Made by a program: the position numbers and the translations under genes. The notes under the pieces were generated by a model. It ran no database searches, was not told the origin of the DNA, and saw nothing but the letters and a program-made list of their open reading frames with translations. A stretch of DNA of 64,000 bases. Origin: Bacteroides luhongzhouii (GTDB lineage: Bacteria; Bacteroidota; Bacteroidia; Bacteroidales; Bacteroidaceae). Where the stretch lies: positions 1,488,001-1,552,000 of the forward strand of contig NZ_CP059973.1 in assembly GCF_009193295.2 (NCBI RefSeq), written 5' to 3'. Numbering within the stretch: position 1 is the first letter of the stretch; every line of letters begins with the position of its first letter. Positions 1 through 10,700 of this stretch are shown piece by piece.

Positions 1-741
1 TGCTCCATACTCTCTGTCTTTAACTTTGTCCGATTGCTGGTCACTTTCATTATTTACAATGTTTAGTGGTGTGAAACCTAGATTTTTTGCATAGACAGTT
101 TCTGATTTATTATTATTAAAAGCCAGTTCTATGCGTATATTGTTAAAAGTAAATTTAGGTTGTCTAACAGTACCGTCCTGACCGCCTTTGTAATGGAAAG
201 CAATGGTGATTTGTTTTCCAAGATAAGACGCTAGATTTTTAGTGTATGGATATGATTTAGTATTGCTTTCTACTTTCACCGGCAATTCGTCTGTTGGTAT
301 TAAATATGTCCAGTCAAATCCTTCTACAAGTTGCTTATCTGCTTCAAAGTTATTCTTGGCCATTCCCGGAAAATTATCGGAAATGAAAATGTCTAATGCA
401 GTCTGCGGGGTGTTTTTGGGTGGTGCGTCATATTGGGCGATCATATCGAAATTAATTTCACATTTTTCAATATCCTCTATTTGCATCTCTGTCCGATTGC
501 GGAATCTATATTCATGGTCAATTTCTCCACTGAAGAATGTTATAAAATCAGGGTCACCATCAAAGCTGAACGTTACAGGGCTTCCTTTCTTTACAGTCAC
601 AGTTTTGCCATCGAAGCTGACATTGCTGTCTGTCACCACACCCACTTCCATTGCTGTTTCTTCTTTTAATTCCTTGTCGCATGAAGCCAGGGATAGTCCG
701 GCAAAAGCGATAGTCATCAAACTTTTATATATTGTTTTCAT
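1..741 (-). CDS. DUF5017-like surface lipoprotein, 3' end outside window
   Basis: The frame is open from an ATG at 739-741 to the left edge, giving about 247 residues with no stop, so the gene is incomplete. The N-terminus is a lipoprotein signal peptide with lipobox LASC and the acylated cysteine at residue 21. The stretch SFDGDPDFITFFSGE followed by EYRF resembles the start of the DUF5017 family, whose genes commonly sit beside SusC/SusD pairs. It starts 30 bp after the susD stop and is probably the third gene of that operon, so a surface glycan-binding role is likely. The lipobox and context are seen; the family name is from memory of the motif. Confidence 0.75.
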   Translation of the reverse strand, partial: MKTIYKSLMTIAFAGLSLASCDKELKEETAMEVGVVTDSNVSFDGKTVTVKKGSPVTFSFDGDPDFITFFSGEIDHEYRFRNRTEMQIEDIEKCEINFDMIAQYDAPPKNTPQTALDIFISDNFPGMAKNNFEADKQLVEGFDWTYLIPTDELPVKVESNTKSYPYTKNLASYLGKQITIAFHYKGGQDGTVRQPKFTFNNIRIELAFNNNKSETVYAKNLGFTPLNIVNNESDQQSDKVKDREYGA

Positions 742-771
742 GTCCTTTTCTTTTTAAAGTTATTAAGAGAA

Positions 772-2544
772 TTACCAACCCGGATTATTCGTCTTGATAG
801 CACCGTTTGATCCTATTTCATTGGCAGGAATCGGGAAATAATTGTAAGACTTCGGAATATTGAAGTAAGTATATACATTGATTCCGAATTTCCAGGATTC
901 GTCAGCCTGTGCCTTGTCCACTTGTTCCTGCATCAGTTTGTAATAGTCTCCCCAACGGATCAGGTCGAAACGGCGTGTATATTCGAAGCAGAGTTCCATA
1001 GCACGTTCGTCTTTGATAGCCTTCCGGAAGTTGGTTTCATCCAGATTTGCAGCAAGCTTGTTGATTCCTGCACGCTCTCTTACTGCGTTGATACATTCAT
1101 AAGCCAGATCATTAGGACCATGGTTGACCTCATTCTCTGCCTCTGCAATCATTAGCAGAATGTCAGAGTAACGGAGAAGAGGGAAGTTGATGGAAGTATC
1201 GTTTTTGCTCTTCTTGTCAGCTTCATATTCTCTACGATATTTGGCGGCAGCTCTGTTGCGGTTCTTATTGGCATCGTTCTTCGATTCACGATCACCGTAA
1301 GTAGAACCCGGCTCTGTTTCACCATAGCTGAAGGATTTGTCCCAGTATTGTTGTTTCACTTCATCTCTTTTTCCCTTTACAAATTCACGACCGTCTACCG
1401 GGGTACCTTCCCCTGCTGACTGGGTGTAAGTGAATGGAGCGATGTTCCAGTTGCAACGGTCAATGTCACCGTTTGCTTCATACAATTCGAGCAGTTTAGG
1501 AGTATTCCAGATAAAAGCGTATGCATAACCCGGGTCACCTTTACCGGTGATGGATGCTTTGGAAGAAAGATCTTTACCCTGAATACCAATGATATTACCG
1601 ATTCTACCTTCTGCGCGTACATCCGTTGAACGGTTACCTGCAAATTCTACTTCCCAAATACTTTCATTAGCTTTGGCACCATCCTTATTGAGAGCTGTGT
1701 TATACTTATCAGAGCAAATGTCGATAAAGAAATCCCAATATTTGGCAGTCAGTGAATGACCTTCATTCTTGACTAACTGTGCATAGTAACTTGCTTTTTT
1801 GAAATATTCTGTAATCTCGGCACTAGTCGTATTGTTGGCCAAACCCACTTCTTTGTCACGTTTAGGTTCGCCGGCTCTGAACATATATACACGCGCCAAC
1901 ATTCCCCAAGCTGCCGATTTGGAAACACGTCCCGGCAAATAGTTCAAATCTTGAGCAGATTTGAGATCCTCAGCAGAACCATACATCTCTTTAATGATAA
2001 AATCATAAATTGTCTGTTTGTCCGTGCGCGGAATAGAGAGGTTATAAGCATCTTCTGTAGAATTAGTCTTGAAAGGTACATCACCCCAACATTCTACTAA
2101 AGTGAAATAATAGAATGCGCGTAAAAAGCGGGCTTCAGCTTTGTACTGCTTGCGGGTATCGTCGTTCATATCGGGCACTGCATCAATATTTTCCAGGAAA
2201 ATATTGGCTCTGTTGATGCCGGAGTATAATGTGTACCACAATGCTGCAACGGCCGGATCACTTGTATTGGCATTGTTACAGATCAATCCGCTTTTGTTAG
2301 GTCCGCGGTTGGCACCACCATAGTGCCCCAGATCGTCACCTCCTACAAGGTATAAGAATTCATTTCCGTAGAAGGAACTTTGTCCCAAAATGGCATAGGT
2401 TCCTGTTAGCCAAGAGGTAGCGTCCGCTTCATTTTTGAAAAAGTTTTCAGGAGTGGTGTATGTCGGGTCTTTTTCCAGGAAATCGCAGGAAGTCAGGTTA
2501 AGTCCGACAAGAAGTGATATGATGATTATTTTTATTGTTTTCAT
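772..2544 (-). CDS. SusD-family surface glycan-binding lipoprotein (pair 1)
   Basis: This 590-aa protein is a SusD/RagB lipoprotein, the outer-membrane lid that binds glycan over its SusC channel. The signal peptide ends in lipobox LTSC, followed by the usual SusD opening FLEKDPTYTTPENFF. The TPR-rich N-terminal half contains the RFLRAFYYFTLVECWGDVPF motif typical of the family, and the C-terminal half has the RYSDILLMIAEAENE and ERAMELCFEYTRRFDLIRWG motifs, ending in NPGW. Length is normal. It starts 27 bp after the susC stop and precedes a DUF5017-like gene. The substrate cannot be read from sequence; the neighbouring sulfatase hints at a sulfated glycan. Confidence 0.95.
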   Translation of the reverse strand: MKTIKIIIISLLVGLNLTSCDFLEKDPTYTTPENFFKNEADATSWLTGTYAILGQSSFYGNEFLYLVGGDDLGHYGGANRGPNKSGLICNNANTSDPAVAALWYTLYSGINRANIFLENIDAVPDMNDDTRKQYKAEARFLRAFYYFTLVECWGDVPFKTNSTEDAYNLSIPRTDKQTIYDFIIKEMYGSAEDLKSAQDLNYLPGRVSKSAAWGMLARVYMFRAGEPKRDKEVGLANNTTSAEITEYFKKASYYAQLVKNEGHSLTAKYWDFFIDICSDKYNTALNKDGAKANESIWEVEFAGNRSTDVRAEGRIGNIIGIQGKDLSSKASITGKGDPGYAYAFIWNTPKLLELYEANGDIDRCNWNIAPFTYTQSAGEGTPVDGREFVKGKRDEVKQQYWDKSFSYGETEPGSTYGDRESKNDANKNRNRAAAKYRREYEADKKSKNDTSINFPLLRYSDILLMIAEAENEVNHGPNDLAYECINAVRERAGINKLAANLDETNFRKAIKDERAMELCFEYTRRFDLIRWGDYYKLMQEQVDKAQADESWKFGINVYTYFNIPKSYNYFPIPANEIGSNGAIKTNNPGW

Positions 2545-2571
2545 ATACGTAATTGTTTGAAGGATAATTGA

Positions 2572-5500
2572 TTAAAAACCTAAGTTTATACCAAAACTGA
2601 TAGAGTAGGCTCTCGGATAAGCGGAGAAGTCCAGTCCCGGAGTCAGTGCGCCTTCACGGATAGATACTTCCGGGTCATAACCGGAATATCCTGTACATGT
2701 CCATAGATTCTGACCGGCAACGAATACACGTGCATTGTCTATCTTCCATTTCTTGGTCAGTTGTTTTGGCAGTGTATATCCCAAAGATACGGTCTTCAGA
2801 CGAAGGAAAGAACCATCTTCAATAATACGTGTAGAGAACACTTTGTTGGAACCGGAGTCGGTAGCTCTCGGAATATTACTTTCCGGATTTTCCGGTGTCC
2901 AACGGTCTGCATAACTTGCGTATTGGTTCAAGTCACGTGTTTTATTGCTGTTCTCGAAGAACAAGCGGTTGGCATTCAAAACATCGTTTCCGTATGACCA
3001 TTGGAAGAAAACACTCAAGTCGAATCCTTTGTATTCGAAGTTGTTGGTGAATCCGCCTGTATGCTTCGGCATACCGTTACCGATCATAGTACGGTCGTTG
3101 TCGTCGATGATACCGTCGCCATTCAAGTCTGCGTATTTCGGCATACCTGGTTGTGTATTACTCTCGGAAGAGAAATACGGAACATTGCGTTTCAGTGTAT
3201 ATGTATCACCCGCTTTATCGAAATCTTCATATTTGTATGTACCTTCATAGATGAATCCGTACATCATTCCCATCGGATAACCCACTTTGGCAATATAGCT
3301 GTATTGGGAGTTATAGTTCTGGTCAAATTTGGCTGCACTCAACAGAGAGGATTGGTCTTCGGCCAATTCTAATACTTTGTTCTTATTGAATGCGATATTA
3401 AAGTTAGTAGTCCATGAGAAATGACGGTTCTTGATATTAGTTGTGTTCAATGTGAACTCGATACCTTGGTTGCGTACCTTTCCTACATTCTTCATGGCAC
3501 TGAAATAACCGGAAGAGGTGGGAAGCGCAGTATTCAGCAATAAATCACGAGTCGTTTTACGATACCAGTCTACAGTTAATCCGATGCGCTCGTCCAGAAA
3601 GCCCAAATCCAGCCCCAAGTTCCATTGTTCGGTCGTTTCCCATTTCAGTTTTCTGTTTCTTAAGGAAGTGGGCACTGTACCTACACTTGTCAGACTGTTT
3701 TCGAACGGATATACGCCACTGGGGAGGCTACCGATCGAAATAAAGTCTCCGACTTTATCCTTCAATATCTGATATAAAGCATACGTATCATACTCGCCTA
3801 CACGGTTGTTACCAGTCAATCCCCAGCTTGCTCTTAATTTACCTGAAGAAACAACAGACTTCAATGGCTTCATAAAATCTTCCTCCATGAATCCCCATGC
3901 CAATGAACCGGAAGGGAAGTAGCCGAAACGGTTATCACCACGGAACTTGGAAGAACCGTCGGAACGGAAAGAAACCGTTGCATAATACAATGATTTATAG
4001 TTATAGTTCAAACGTCCCAGGAAAGAAAGCATAGACCAGGAACTCTTTAATGATTTAGTCGTACTGGGAGTTCCTTCACTCATTCCCGCCATGCCGAGTG
4101 CTTCGTTCGGAATCTGTACCGTTTTGTATGAATAGTATTCATAGTCGGAATTCTGCAGGGTTACACCTACCATGCTATTAAAGAAATGCTTCCGTTTGAT
4201 ATTGGTCTGATAGGTCAGAATATTTTCGTTCAACCATGTTGCACGTTGAGAATGGTAGATTTCTGCATTTACCTTATCGGATGATTTCGGATTACCATAA
4301 CGGGTCTTCGAGTTGTTGAATGTTTCCCCTTTGCGGGTATCGAATGTGTAACCGCCGGAAACTTTCAACTTCAATCCTTTGATAAATTCATATTCTGCAA
4401 ATCCGTTGAACTGAATATAGTTCGCATACGTCTTGCGATATTCGTTTTTCAAGGACATGATAGGATTGAAACGATAGTCGTTGGTATTGTTTATCGCGTC
4501 GTCCATGATGTTATCCATCAACGAGTTTAATGGTCTGTCCGGTTCGGTCACGGGGCGATATCCCCATACACTATAGAACAGGTTATTCATACCACTGTAT
4601 GAGTTCTGGGAAGGAGAACCACCGGTGGTTGTAGTGCTTGAATAGTTGGTTGTCAGATAGATTTTCAGTTTCTTCTTTTGGATGGTAGTACCCATACGGC
4701 CTTGTACACGTTTGTAGTTTGATTCCAACAAGATACCGTCCTGGTCATAATAAGATAAAGAAGCGTTGTAGCGAACTCCTTCCGAACCACCGGTCAGGCT
4801 GACATTGTGGCTTTGCATCCATGCGCTGCGGAAGATCTCATCCTGCCAGTTATATTGCGGGATATTCCTATAATCTTCCAGTCCCCATTTCTTACCGTCA
4901 TAATTCATGAAGTAGGTAGTTTCCATATCTTTGGGACTACGTTCTGCCTGCAGTTTAACGAACTCGTATGCATCCATCATCGGAATCGTTTTGGTGATAT
5001 GCTGAATACCGAAACTTCCGTCATATTTAATTTTAGGCTGACCGATTGTTCCTTTCTTGGTTGTAATCATTACGACACCATTGGCACCACGAGCACCGTA
5101 GATAGCGGTAGCAGAGGCATCCTTCAGGAAATCGAGTGACTCAATATCGTTCTGATTGATGGCTGCGGCTATGGAAGGGTCTTCTACCGGGAAACCGTCA
5201 ATGACATAAAGAGGAGAGTTGTCTTGTGTCAATGAGTTGTTACCACGGATGACGATGTTCATCTGTCCGCCCGGCATACCTTCGCCCGAACTTACATTGA
5301 CACCGGCAATACGTCCGCCCAATGTCTCGCCGAAAGAAGCAGTTGGAGTGCTAAGCAGTTCTGCCATGCTGGCTTTGGCAACAGAACCCGTCAGATCCTT
5401 CTTGCGTATTTCCTGATAGCCGACTACTACTACTTCGTCCAGCGTCTTTGTGTCTTCCTTTAATGTGATGACCATTGGCTTTTGAGTGTCCACCTTCATT

Positions 5501-5766
5501 TCTACAGTGACATAACCAATGAAAGAAATAACCAATATCGAATTCTTATTGGGCACGTTAAAAGCAAATTTACCGTCAAGGTCAGTGATTGTTCCTTGCG
5601 AAGTACCCTTTACCTGAACACTGGCTCCCGGCACTCCTTCTCCTAAGTTATCCTTCACTGTACCTTTAACAAGTACCTGTGCAAGTACAAAAGAAACAGA
5701 AAACAGGATCAGTCCGATGGAGGAAAGCATCCTTTTTCTAGTTTGAGTGGATAAATGTTTTCTCAT
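2572..5766 (-). CDS. SusC-family TonB-dependent glycan transporter (pair 1)
   Basis: This 1064-aa outer-membrane transporter has a signal peptide ending near FVLAQ, a carboxypeptidase-regulatory-like beta-sandwich at about residues 33-110, a TonB box (LDEVVVVGY), a plug domain at about 120-240 (YVIDGFPV, ATAIYGARGANGVVMITTKKG) and a 22-strand-type barrel ending in ISFGINLGF. Length and order are standard for SusC. The gene begins about 40 bp downstream of a TATCTTTG -7 box and leads the susC-susD-DUF5017 operon. The HTCS encoded nearby is the likely regulator, by proximity only. Confidence 0.96.
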   Translation of the reverse strand: MRKHLSTQTRKRMLSSIGLILFSVSFVLAQVLVKGTVKDNLGEGVPGASVQVKGTSQGTITDLDGKFAFNVPNKNSILVISFIGYVTVEMKVDTQKPMVITLKEDTKTLDEVVVVGYQEIRKKDLTGSVAKASMAELLSTPTASFGETLGGRIAGVNVSSGEGMPGGQMNIVIRGNNSLTQDNSPLYVIDGFPVEDPSIAAAINQNDIESLDFLKDASATAIYGARGANGVVMITTKKGTIGQPKIKYDGSFGIQHITKTIPMMDAYEFVKLQAERSPKDMETTYFMNYDGKKWGLEDYRNIPQYNWQDEIFRSAWMQSHNVSLTGGSEGVRYNASLSYYDQDGILLESNYKRVQGRMGTTIQKKKLKIYLTTNYSSTTTTGGSPSQNSYSGMNNLFYSVWGYRPVTEPDRPLNSLMDNIMDDAINNTNDYRFNPIMSLKNEYRKTYANYIQFNGFAEYEFIKGLKLKVSGGYTFDTRKGETFNNSKTRYGNPKSSDKVNAEIYHSQRATWLNENILTYQTNIKRKHFFNSMVGVTLQNSDYEYYSYKTVQIPNEALGMAGMSEGTPSTTKSLKSSWSMLSFLGRLNYNYKSLYYATVSFRSDGSSKFRGDNRFGYFPSGSLAWGFMEEDFMKPLKSVVSSGKLRASWGLTGNNRVGEYDTYALYQILKDKVGDFISIGSLPSGVYPFENSLTSVGTVPTSLRNRKLKWETTEQWNLGLDLGFLDERIGLTVDWYRKTTRDLLLNTALPTSSGYFSAMKNVGKVRNQGIEFTLNTTNIKNRHFSWTTNFNIAFNKNKVLELAEDQSSLLSAAKFDQNYNSQYSYIAKVGYPMGMMYGFIYEGTYKYEDFDKAGDTYTLKRNVPYFSSESNTQPGMPKYADLNGDGIIDDNDRTMIGNGMPKHTGGFTNNFEYKGFDLSVFFQWSYGNDVLNANRLFFENSNKTRDLNQYASYADRWTPENPESNIPRATDSGSNKVFSTRIIEDGSFLRLKTVSLGYTLPKQLTKKWKIDNARVFVAGQNLWTCTGYSGYDPEVSIREGALTPGLDFSAYPRAYSISFGINLGF

Positions 5767-5803
5767 ATATTAAAAATTAAGTGATTTATTGAATCTACGT
5801 TTG

Positions 5804-5811
5804 CAAAGATA
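5804..5811 (-). promoter_or_regulatory. Bacteroides -7 promoter box for susC pair 1
   Basis: On the minus strand this reads TATCTTTG, matching the Bacteroides sigma-ABfr -7 consensus TAnnTTTG. It lies 38 bp upstream of the susC start in the only gap between sulfatase and susC. No clear TTTG -33 element is visible at the expected distance, which fits an activator-dependent promoter. Confidence 0.6.
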
Positions 5812-5889
5812 GACGGATTGAATCTTCTTATATGGATAGAATTATTCAAGATTGGTGCAAAATCATACAATTTTTCTGTTCTCATATAT

Positions 5890-7425
5890 CTATTTCTCTT
5901 TTACGGATTTCAGTAATTCGGATAACTCTTTCACTATGTCGGAATGTTGCTTTGCGACATTGGTTTTCTCCGATGGATCGGAGGATAAATCGTAAAGTTG
6001 AGGCTGTTTGTCATTGCCTAACTCCATTCCTGTCCAGTATTCGATAGCAGGGCTGTCACTCGGCTCGATGTATTTCCATTGACCTTTAATAATGGCAAGC
6101 GTATTATTGAGATTTTGCTGAACGACATACTCACGATCTGTATTATTTTTGCCTAGGAGCACATTCAAATGTTCCTGACTGTCAGGAGCGGCTCCTTTAC
6201 GTAAAGGTTGGTTCAGAAGCAAAGCGAGTGACGCGTACACATCTATCTGGGAAAAAAGTGCTTGCTGTTTGTTCGGCTTTATCTGGGCTGGCCAGCGAAC
6301 GATAAACGGGACACGTGTACCGGCTTCATAAGCACTGTATTTTCCACCACGGTAAATCCCCATCGGCGTATGTCCGTTTAGAAGTTCGTAGGCTTGGTCT
6401 TGATAGCCGTCGTCTATGACAGGACCGTTGTCGCTGGTAAAAATCAGTATGGTATTGTCTGCAATGTGGAGACTGTCCAGCGTATGCATGATTTTACCGA
6501 TGGTCCAGTCCAGTTGCAGGATGACATCACCACGGGTGCCTAGTCCGCTTTTGCCGGCAAAACGTGGATGGGGGATGCGTGGTACGTGTACGTCTTGCGT
6601 ACCCATATATAAAAAGAAGGGTTTTTCCTGATGGGATGCGATAAAGTTCTTTGCTTTATTAGCAATAACATCGGCTATGTCTTCATCCTTCCAAAGGGCA
6701 GACTTCCCGCCAGTCATCCATCCAATGCGGGGGATGCCGTTGATAATTGTATTGTTGTGTCCTTGGCTGGGTTTCAAGGTTACGAGTTCCGGATTCTCTT
6801 CCCCCGTAGGCCAATTGCCGACTTTATGGTCGTAGCTTACGGTGATAGGGTCATTGGGGTCAAGTCCTACGACATGTCCGTTTTCTACAAATACACAGGG
6901 TACACGGTCTACAGTAGCCGGAATAATAAATTCATAGTCAAAACCAATACTTTGTGCGTTAGGGGTAATCCGGTTGTTAAAGTCGGTTCCACCCTTCGGA
7001 CCGAGTCCCAGATGCCATTTACCTACTGCACCGGTTACGTATCCTGCATCTTTCAGCATATTTGCCATGGTGACGCAGGTAGTGTCGATAATGAGTTCGG
7101 AGTTACCGGGAGCGATTCCTGTGTTTTCCTGTCTCCAGGGATACATACCTGTCAGGAGTCCGAAACGGGAAGGGGTGCTGGTGGCAGAAGTTGCATAAGC
7201 ATTGGTGAATTGTACTCCTTGTCCTGCCAACCGGTCAATGTTGGGGGTGCTCACTTTCGTTGCTCCATAACAACTTAAATCACCAATGCCGAGATCATCT
7301 GCAAATATATAAATAATGTTAGGCTTTTGGCTATTCTGCCCATTGCTCTTTTGGGGTGCATGATTGCATCCTGACAGCGTGACGATGCCGGACAATAGGG
7401 GAAGTAGACGCGAAACGTTTTTCAT
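5890..7425 (-). CDS. Serine-type (S1) sulfatase lipoprotein
   Basis: This is a type I sulfatase that would remove sulfate esters from a glycan in the periplasm or at the membrane. The start chosen is the internal ATG at 7425 (511 aa), because a longer reading would begin inside the -7 box at 7461-7468. The signal peptide then ends in lipobox LSGC. The metal-binding ADD motif (IFADDLGIGDLSCYG) follows, then the modification motif STPSRFGLLTG with Ser83 as the residue converted to formylglycine, and GKWHLG. Serine instead of cysteine means activation by an anaerobic (anSME-type) maturase, which is established for this class and not encoded here. The gene lies between susC pair 1 and the HTCS. 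Substrate is unknown. Confidence 0.93.
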   Translation of the reverse strand: MKNVSRLLPLLSGIVTLSGCNHAPQKSNGQNSQKPNIIYIFADDLGIGDLSCYGATKVSTPNIDRLAGQGVQFTNAYATSATSTPSRFGLLTGMYPWRQENTGIAPGNSELIIDTTCVTMANMLKDAGYVTGAVGKWHLGLGPKGGTDFNNRITPNAQSIGFDYEFIIPATVDRVPCVFVENGHVVGLDPNDPITVSYDHKVGNWPTGEENPELVTLKPSQGHNNTIINGIPRIGWMTGGKSALWKDEDIADVIANKAKNFIASHQEKPFFLYMGTQDVHVPRIPHPRFAGKSGLGTRGDVILQLDWTIGKIMHTLDSLHIADNTILIFTSDNGPVIDDGYQDQAYELLNGHTPMGIYRGGKYSAYEAGTRVPFIVRWPAQIKPNKQQALFSQIDVYASLALLLNQPLRKGAAPDSQEHLNVLLGKNNTDREYVVQQNLNNTLAIIKGQWKYIEPSDSPAIEYWTGMELGNDKQPQLYDLSSDPSEKTNVAKQHSDIVKELSELLKSVKEK

Positions 7426-7460
7426 AATGCTGAAAGTTTTAGGAAATAATGTAATGAACA

Positions 7461-7468
7461 CAAAGATA
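7461..7468 (-). promoter_or_regulatory. -7 box of the sulfatase promoter
   Basis: The minus strand reads TATCTTTG (TAnnTTTG consensus). It sits about 36 bp upstream of the ATG at 7425 and decides the start codon of the sulfatase. Confidence 0.6.
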
Positions 7469-7499
7469 AGCGATTGGAAGAAAAAGAATGAGTAGGAAT

Positions 7500-7525
7500 G
7501 TACAAGTGAAGTACAAAATAGTACA
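7500..7525. promoter_or_regulatory. Three phased GTACA repeats upstream of the sulfatase promoter
   Basis: GTACA occurs at 7500, 7511 and 7521, spaced 11 and 10 bp, about one helical turn each. The repeats lie 32-57 bp upstream of the sulfatase -7 box. The position suits an activator site, plausibly for the AraC-type output domain of the adjacent HTCS. That link is inference. Confidence 0.4.
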
Positions 7526-7643
7526 CTTAAGAAGTTCCTTCTTTATTCGGGCTAAGATGTCCGGGGTAAGAAACGATCATTCCTCTGATTTGGAAAGTAT
7601 ATGGTTAGTGTTGTATCATCCCGTATTCGTTTATATAATAAAT

Positions 7644-7726
7644 TTAGGCACGGATTACACGGATTAACGTTGTTGTTTTCATGCTCATCGTTTTAAAACC
7701 GTGAAATCCGTGTGGTCCGTGCCTAA
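7644..7726. repeat. REP-like inverted repeat between HTCS and sulfatase genes
   Basis: The arms at 7644-7665 and 7705-7726 are 22 nt each and complementary except for two positions (TTAGGCACGGATTACACGGA on the left). The loop is 39 nt. It lies 43 bp past the HTCS stop in the 343-bp gap before the sulfatase start, so it may act as a terminator, but it has no clean T-run. The CACGGATTACACGGATT core resembles a dispersed palindrome type I recall from many genomes. The rest of the gap holds only the GTACA repeats and the promoter. Confidence 0.7.
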
Positions 7727-7768
7727 TAATATAAGATTATTTTGCAAGACAGCTTGTGCAATTGCTTG

Positions 7769-10700
7769 CTAATCAGCTTTTTCTTCGTCTCTTTCTTCGC
7801 TCTCTTCTCCTTTACGATAAGCCAGCGGACTGACGTGATAAATCTCTTTGAAACATTTACTGAAATAGCGGGAGGAGGAGAACCCAATCCGGTCAGAGAT
7901 CTCCGTGATATTCAGCTCCGGATTATTCCTTAACATAACAGCGCCTTTTTTGAGACGTATGCTTAGAATGAAATCATTCGGGGTCTGGCCTGTGACTGCT
8001 TTCAGTTTGGTGAATAAGTTTGTACGTGCCATACCCATTTCACGGGCGAAGATGTTAACGTTGAAATCCGTATTGTCCAGATGGCGTTCGATAATAGCCA
8101 TTGCACGGTCGAGCATCTCTTTATCCATCGGGTTGGTAGCCAACATTTGAGCAAAAGCCTGCGGCTGTTTGCTGAACTTCTCTTGCAATAGCCGTCGGGA
8201 GTTAACTAGATTATTGCAACGGGAAATTAGAAGATTGGTATTAAACGGTTTCGTGATATAATCATCCGCACCGATCTTCAATCCTTCGATATTATGCTCT
8301 ATAGCAGTGCGTGCAGTTAGTAATACTACCGGAATATGGCAGGTATTAAAGTCCGTCTTGATCTGTTTGCAAAGTTCCGTACCTGACATACGTGGCATCA
8401 CAACATCACTTAAAATGATGCTCGGCATATCCTTCTGTATCATTTCTAGTGCTTCTACTCCGTCGGAAGCTGTACTGACCTGATAGAATGTTTCGAAAAT
8501 ACCGACTAGCATCTGTTTGATAGATTCATTGTCTTCCACTATCAACATTTTGGCGTCCTCGATACGTTTGTTGTCTTCTTCTTTCCATTCCGAATCAGAG
8601 ATTATCTCTACTGAAGGAACAATCTCTTCTGTTTGTTGGATGGTTTCCGTATCATCCTTCGCTATTTGCTCTTCTGTAAAGTGATTATTGCCAAATTTAA
8701 GGGTGATAATGAAACTGCTTCCTTTACCCGGTTCACTTTCCACCCGGATTGTGCCGTGATGAAGTTCTACAATACCTTTCGTCAGTGCCAAACCGATTCC
8801 AGTGCCAGCTCCGGTATTCAATGAGTTGAGATGCTCAGTCTGATAAAAGCGGTCGAATATCTTATCAATCTCGGCAGCAGCAATGCCTGTACCGGTATCT
8901 TTTATTTCAATAATGGCGTGATTATCTTCCTGCGATACGTTAATCGAAATTGTATCTTCAGCTTTGGTATGTTTTACTGCGTTTGATAATAAATTGTTTA
9001 TCACTTTCTGCATCTGCTTTTGGTCATACCATACTTCAATGTCATCCTTCTGCTTATTGAACTTGAAGTTGATTTGTTTACTGCTGGCATATTCGAGGAA
9101 TAGCAGGTAGTTCTCATACAGGAAATTTACCAGGTTATGCTGGCTTACTTTGATCTTCATGTGACCTTGTTCCTGCTTTCGGAAATCGAGCAGTTCCGTA
9201 ATCAGTTCCCGCAATTGGAGACTGTTCTTGTAGATTCCCAACACCTTATTATATATGTTAGGCGTAAATGTCTGCACTTGCAACAATGTTTCTACTTGTC
9301 CTACGATCAGCGTTAATGGTGTGCGGAACTCGTGTGAGATGTTAGTGAAGAAACGAAGTTTTGACTGGTTCAAAGCTTCAAGGTCTTCAATATGTTTCTT
9401 TTCGTATTTTAAAGATTCACGGAGTTTGATGCGCGAATTATAGTTCTGAATAAGATACCATAACAGACTGATAGTTACAATGGTATAAATCAGGTAAGCC
9501 CACCATGTCTCATACCACGAAGGGAGTATAATAATCAGCAATCTGGCCTCTTTTATTCCTTCCCTCTGTGATTTGATGACAAGGGTATATTTACCTGGAT
9601 TCAGGTTTGTATAAGTAATCAGCGTTTGTTTCCGGTAAGTATGGTTCCATTCGTCTGAGAAACCCTCCAGGCGATAGAGAATCTCATCTCTGTTGGCAGG
9701 GATGAAGTTGGAAGTGGCATATTCGATGCTAAACATCGATTGATTTGCTTTCAGGCTAATTTCCGGAGTGTGGCAGATCGATTGTTCAAGGATGCCGCTT
9801 TCATCTCCCGGAATTACTTCTTTTCCATTGACAAACAGACGGGAAAGAATGATATTATATGATTTTGGGGTGAAGTGTAATTTCTTCTCCCAGAAAGAAA
9901 TCATTCCCTGAATACCGCCAAGGAATACTTCTCCGTCATGTGTCACAAATAGTGCGTTTTCATTAACGGCGGTCAGCGGGAACCCATTTTCCGTACCATA
10001 ATTATAGAATGTCTTGCTTGGATAGTCGAACTGTGAGAATCCTTGATTGGTAATCAGCAGTAAGTCTCCTTTCTGTATGGATGATTCGCAAACTTCGTAG
10101 ATACAGTCGCTGGATAAACCATCTTTCTGTACATCGAAGTTTTCAAAGTCATCACTTGCTTTACGGTAACGGTCGAGGCCGCTTCCGGAGGTGCAGAACC
10201 ACAGATTACCGTTACTATCCTGCATGATGCTGTTGATATTGTTGTTGCTAAGACTGTTTGGATTGGCAGGATTGTGCGGATAATTAGTGAGTTTACCGCT
10301 GTCGAACCGGTAAGAATAAACGCCCTCCCCGGTAGCTGCAATCCACAATGTGCCGTCTTTATCAATGCAAAGACTGGCTACCATGCCAATGCCTCTTCCT
10401 TCTTTCGTCTCTTTAAAAAGTTGTTGGCAAGTACCTGTTATTGGATCGAAAAGGCAGACACCGTTCTGTGTAGCAACAACCAGCTTGTCTTTATATGGTA
10501 CAATGTCCCGGACAATATCTGAAGGCAGCGATGTTGGATCCCCTGCTTTCATTCGGTAGGCTGTGAAACGATTAGTGTGCAGGTCGAGCTTATTCAGGCC
10601 TCCCAAGTGGGTGCCTATCCACATAATCTCATGATCCCGGTCATAATAGATTGCTTTTACATTATTATGGGAGATACTGTTCTTGCCTTCTTCATGGCGA

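Noticed and set aside
6631..7278. 215-aa reading frame on the plus strand
   Set aside because: It lies wholly antisense to the sulfatase gene, whose motifs are clear; it has no family features.
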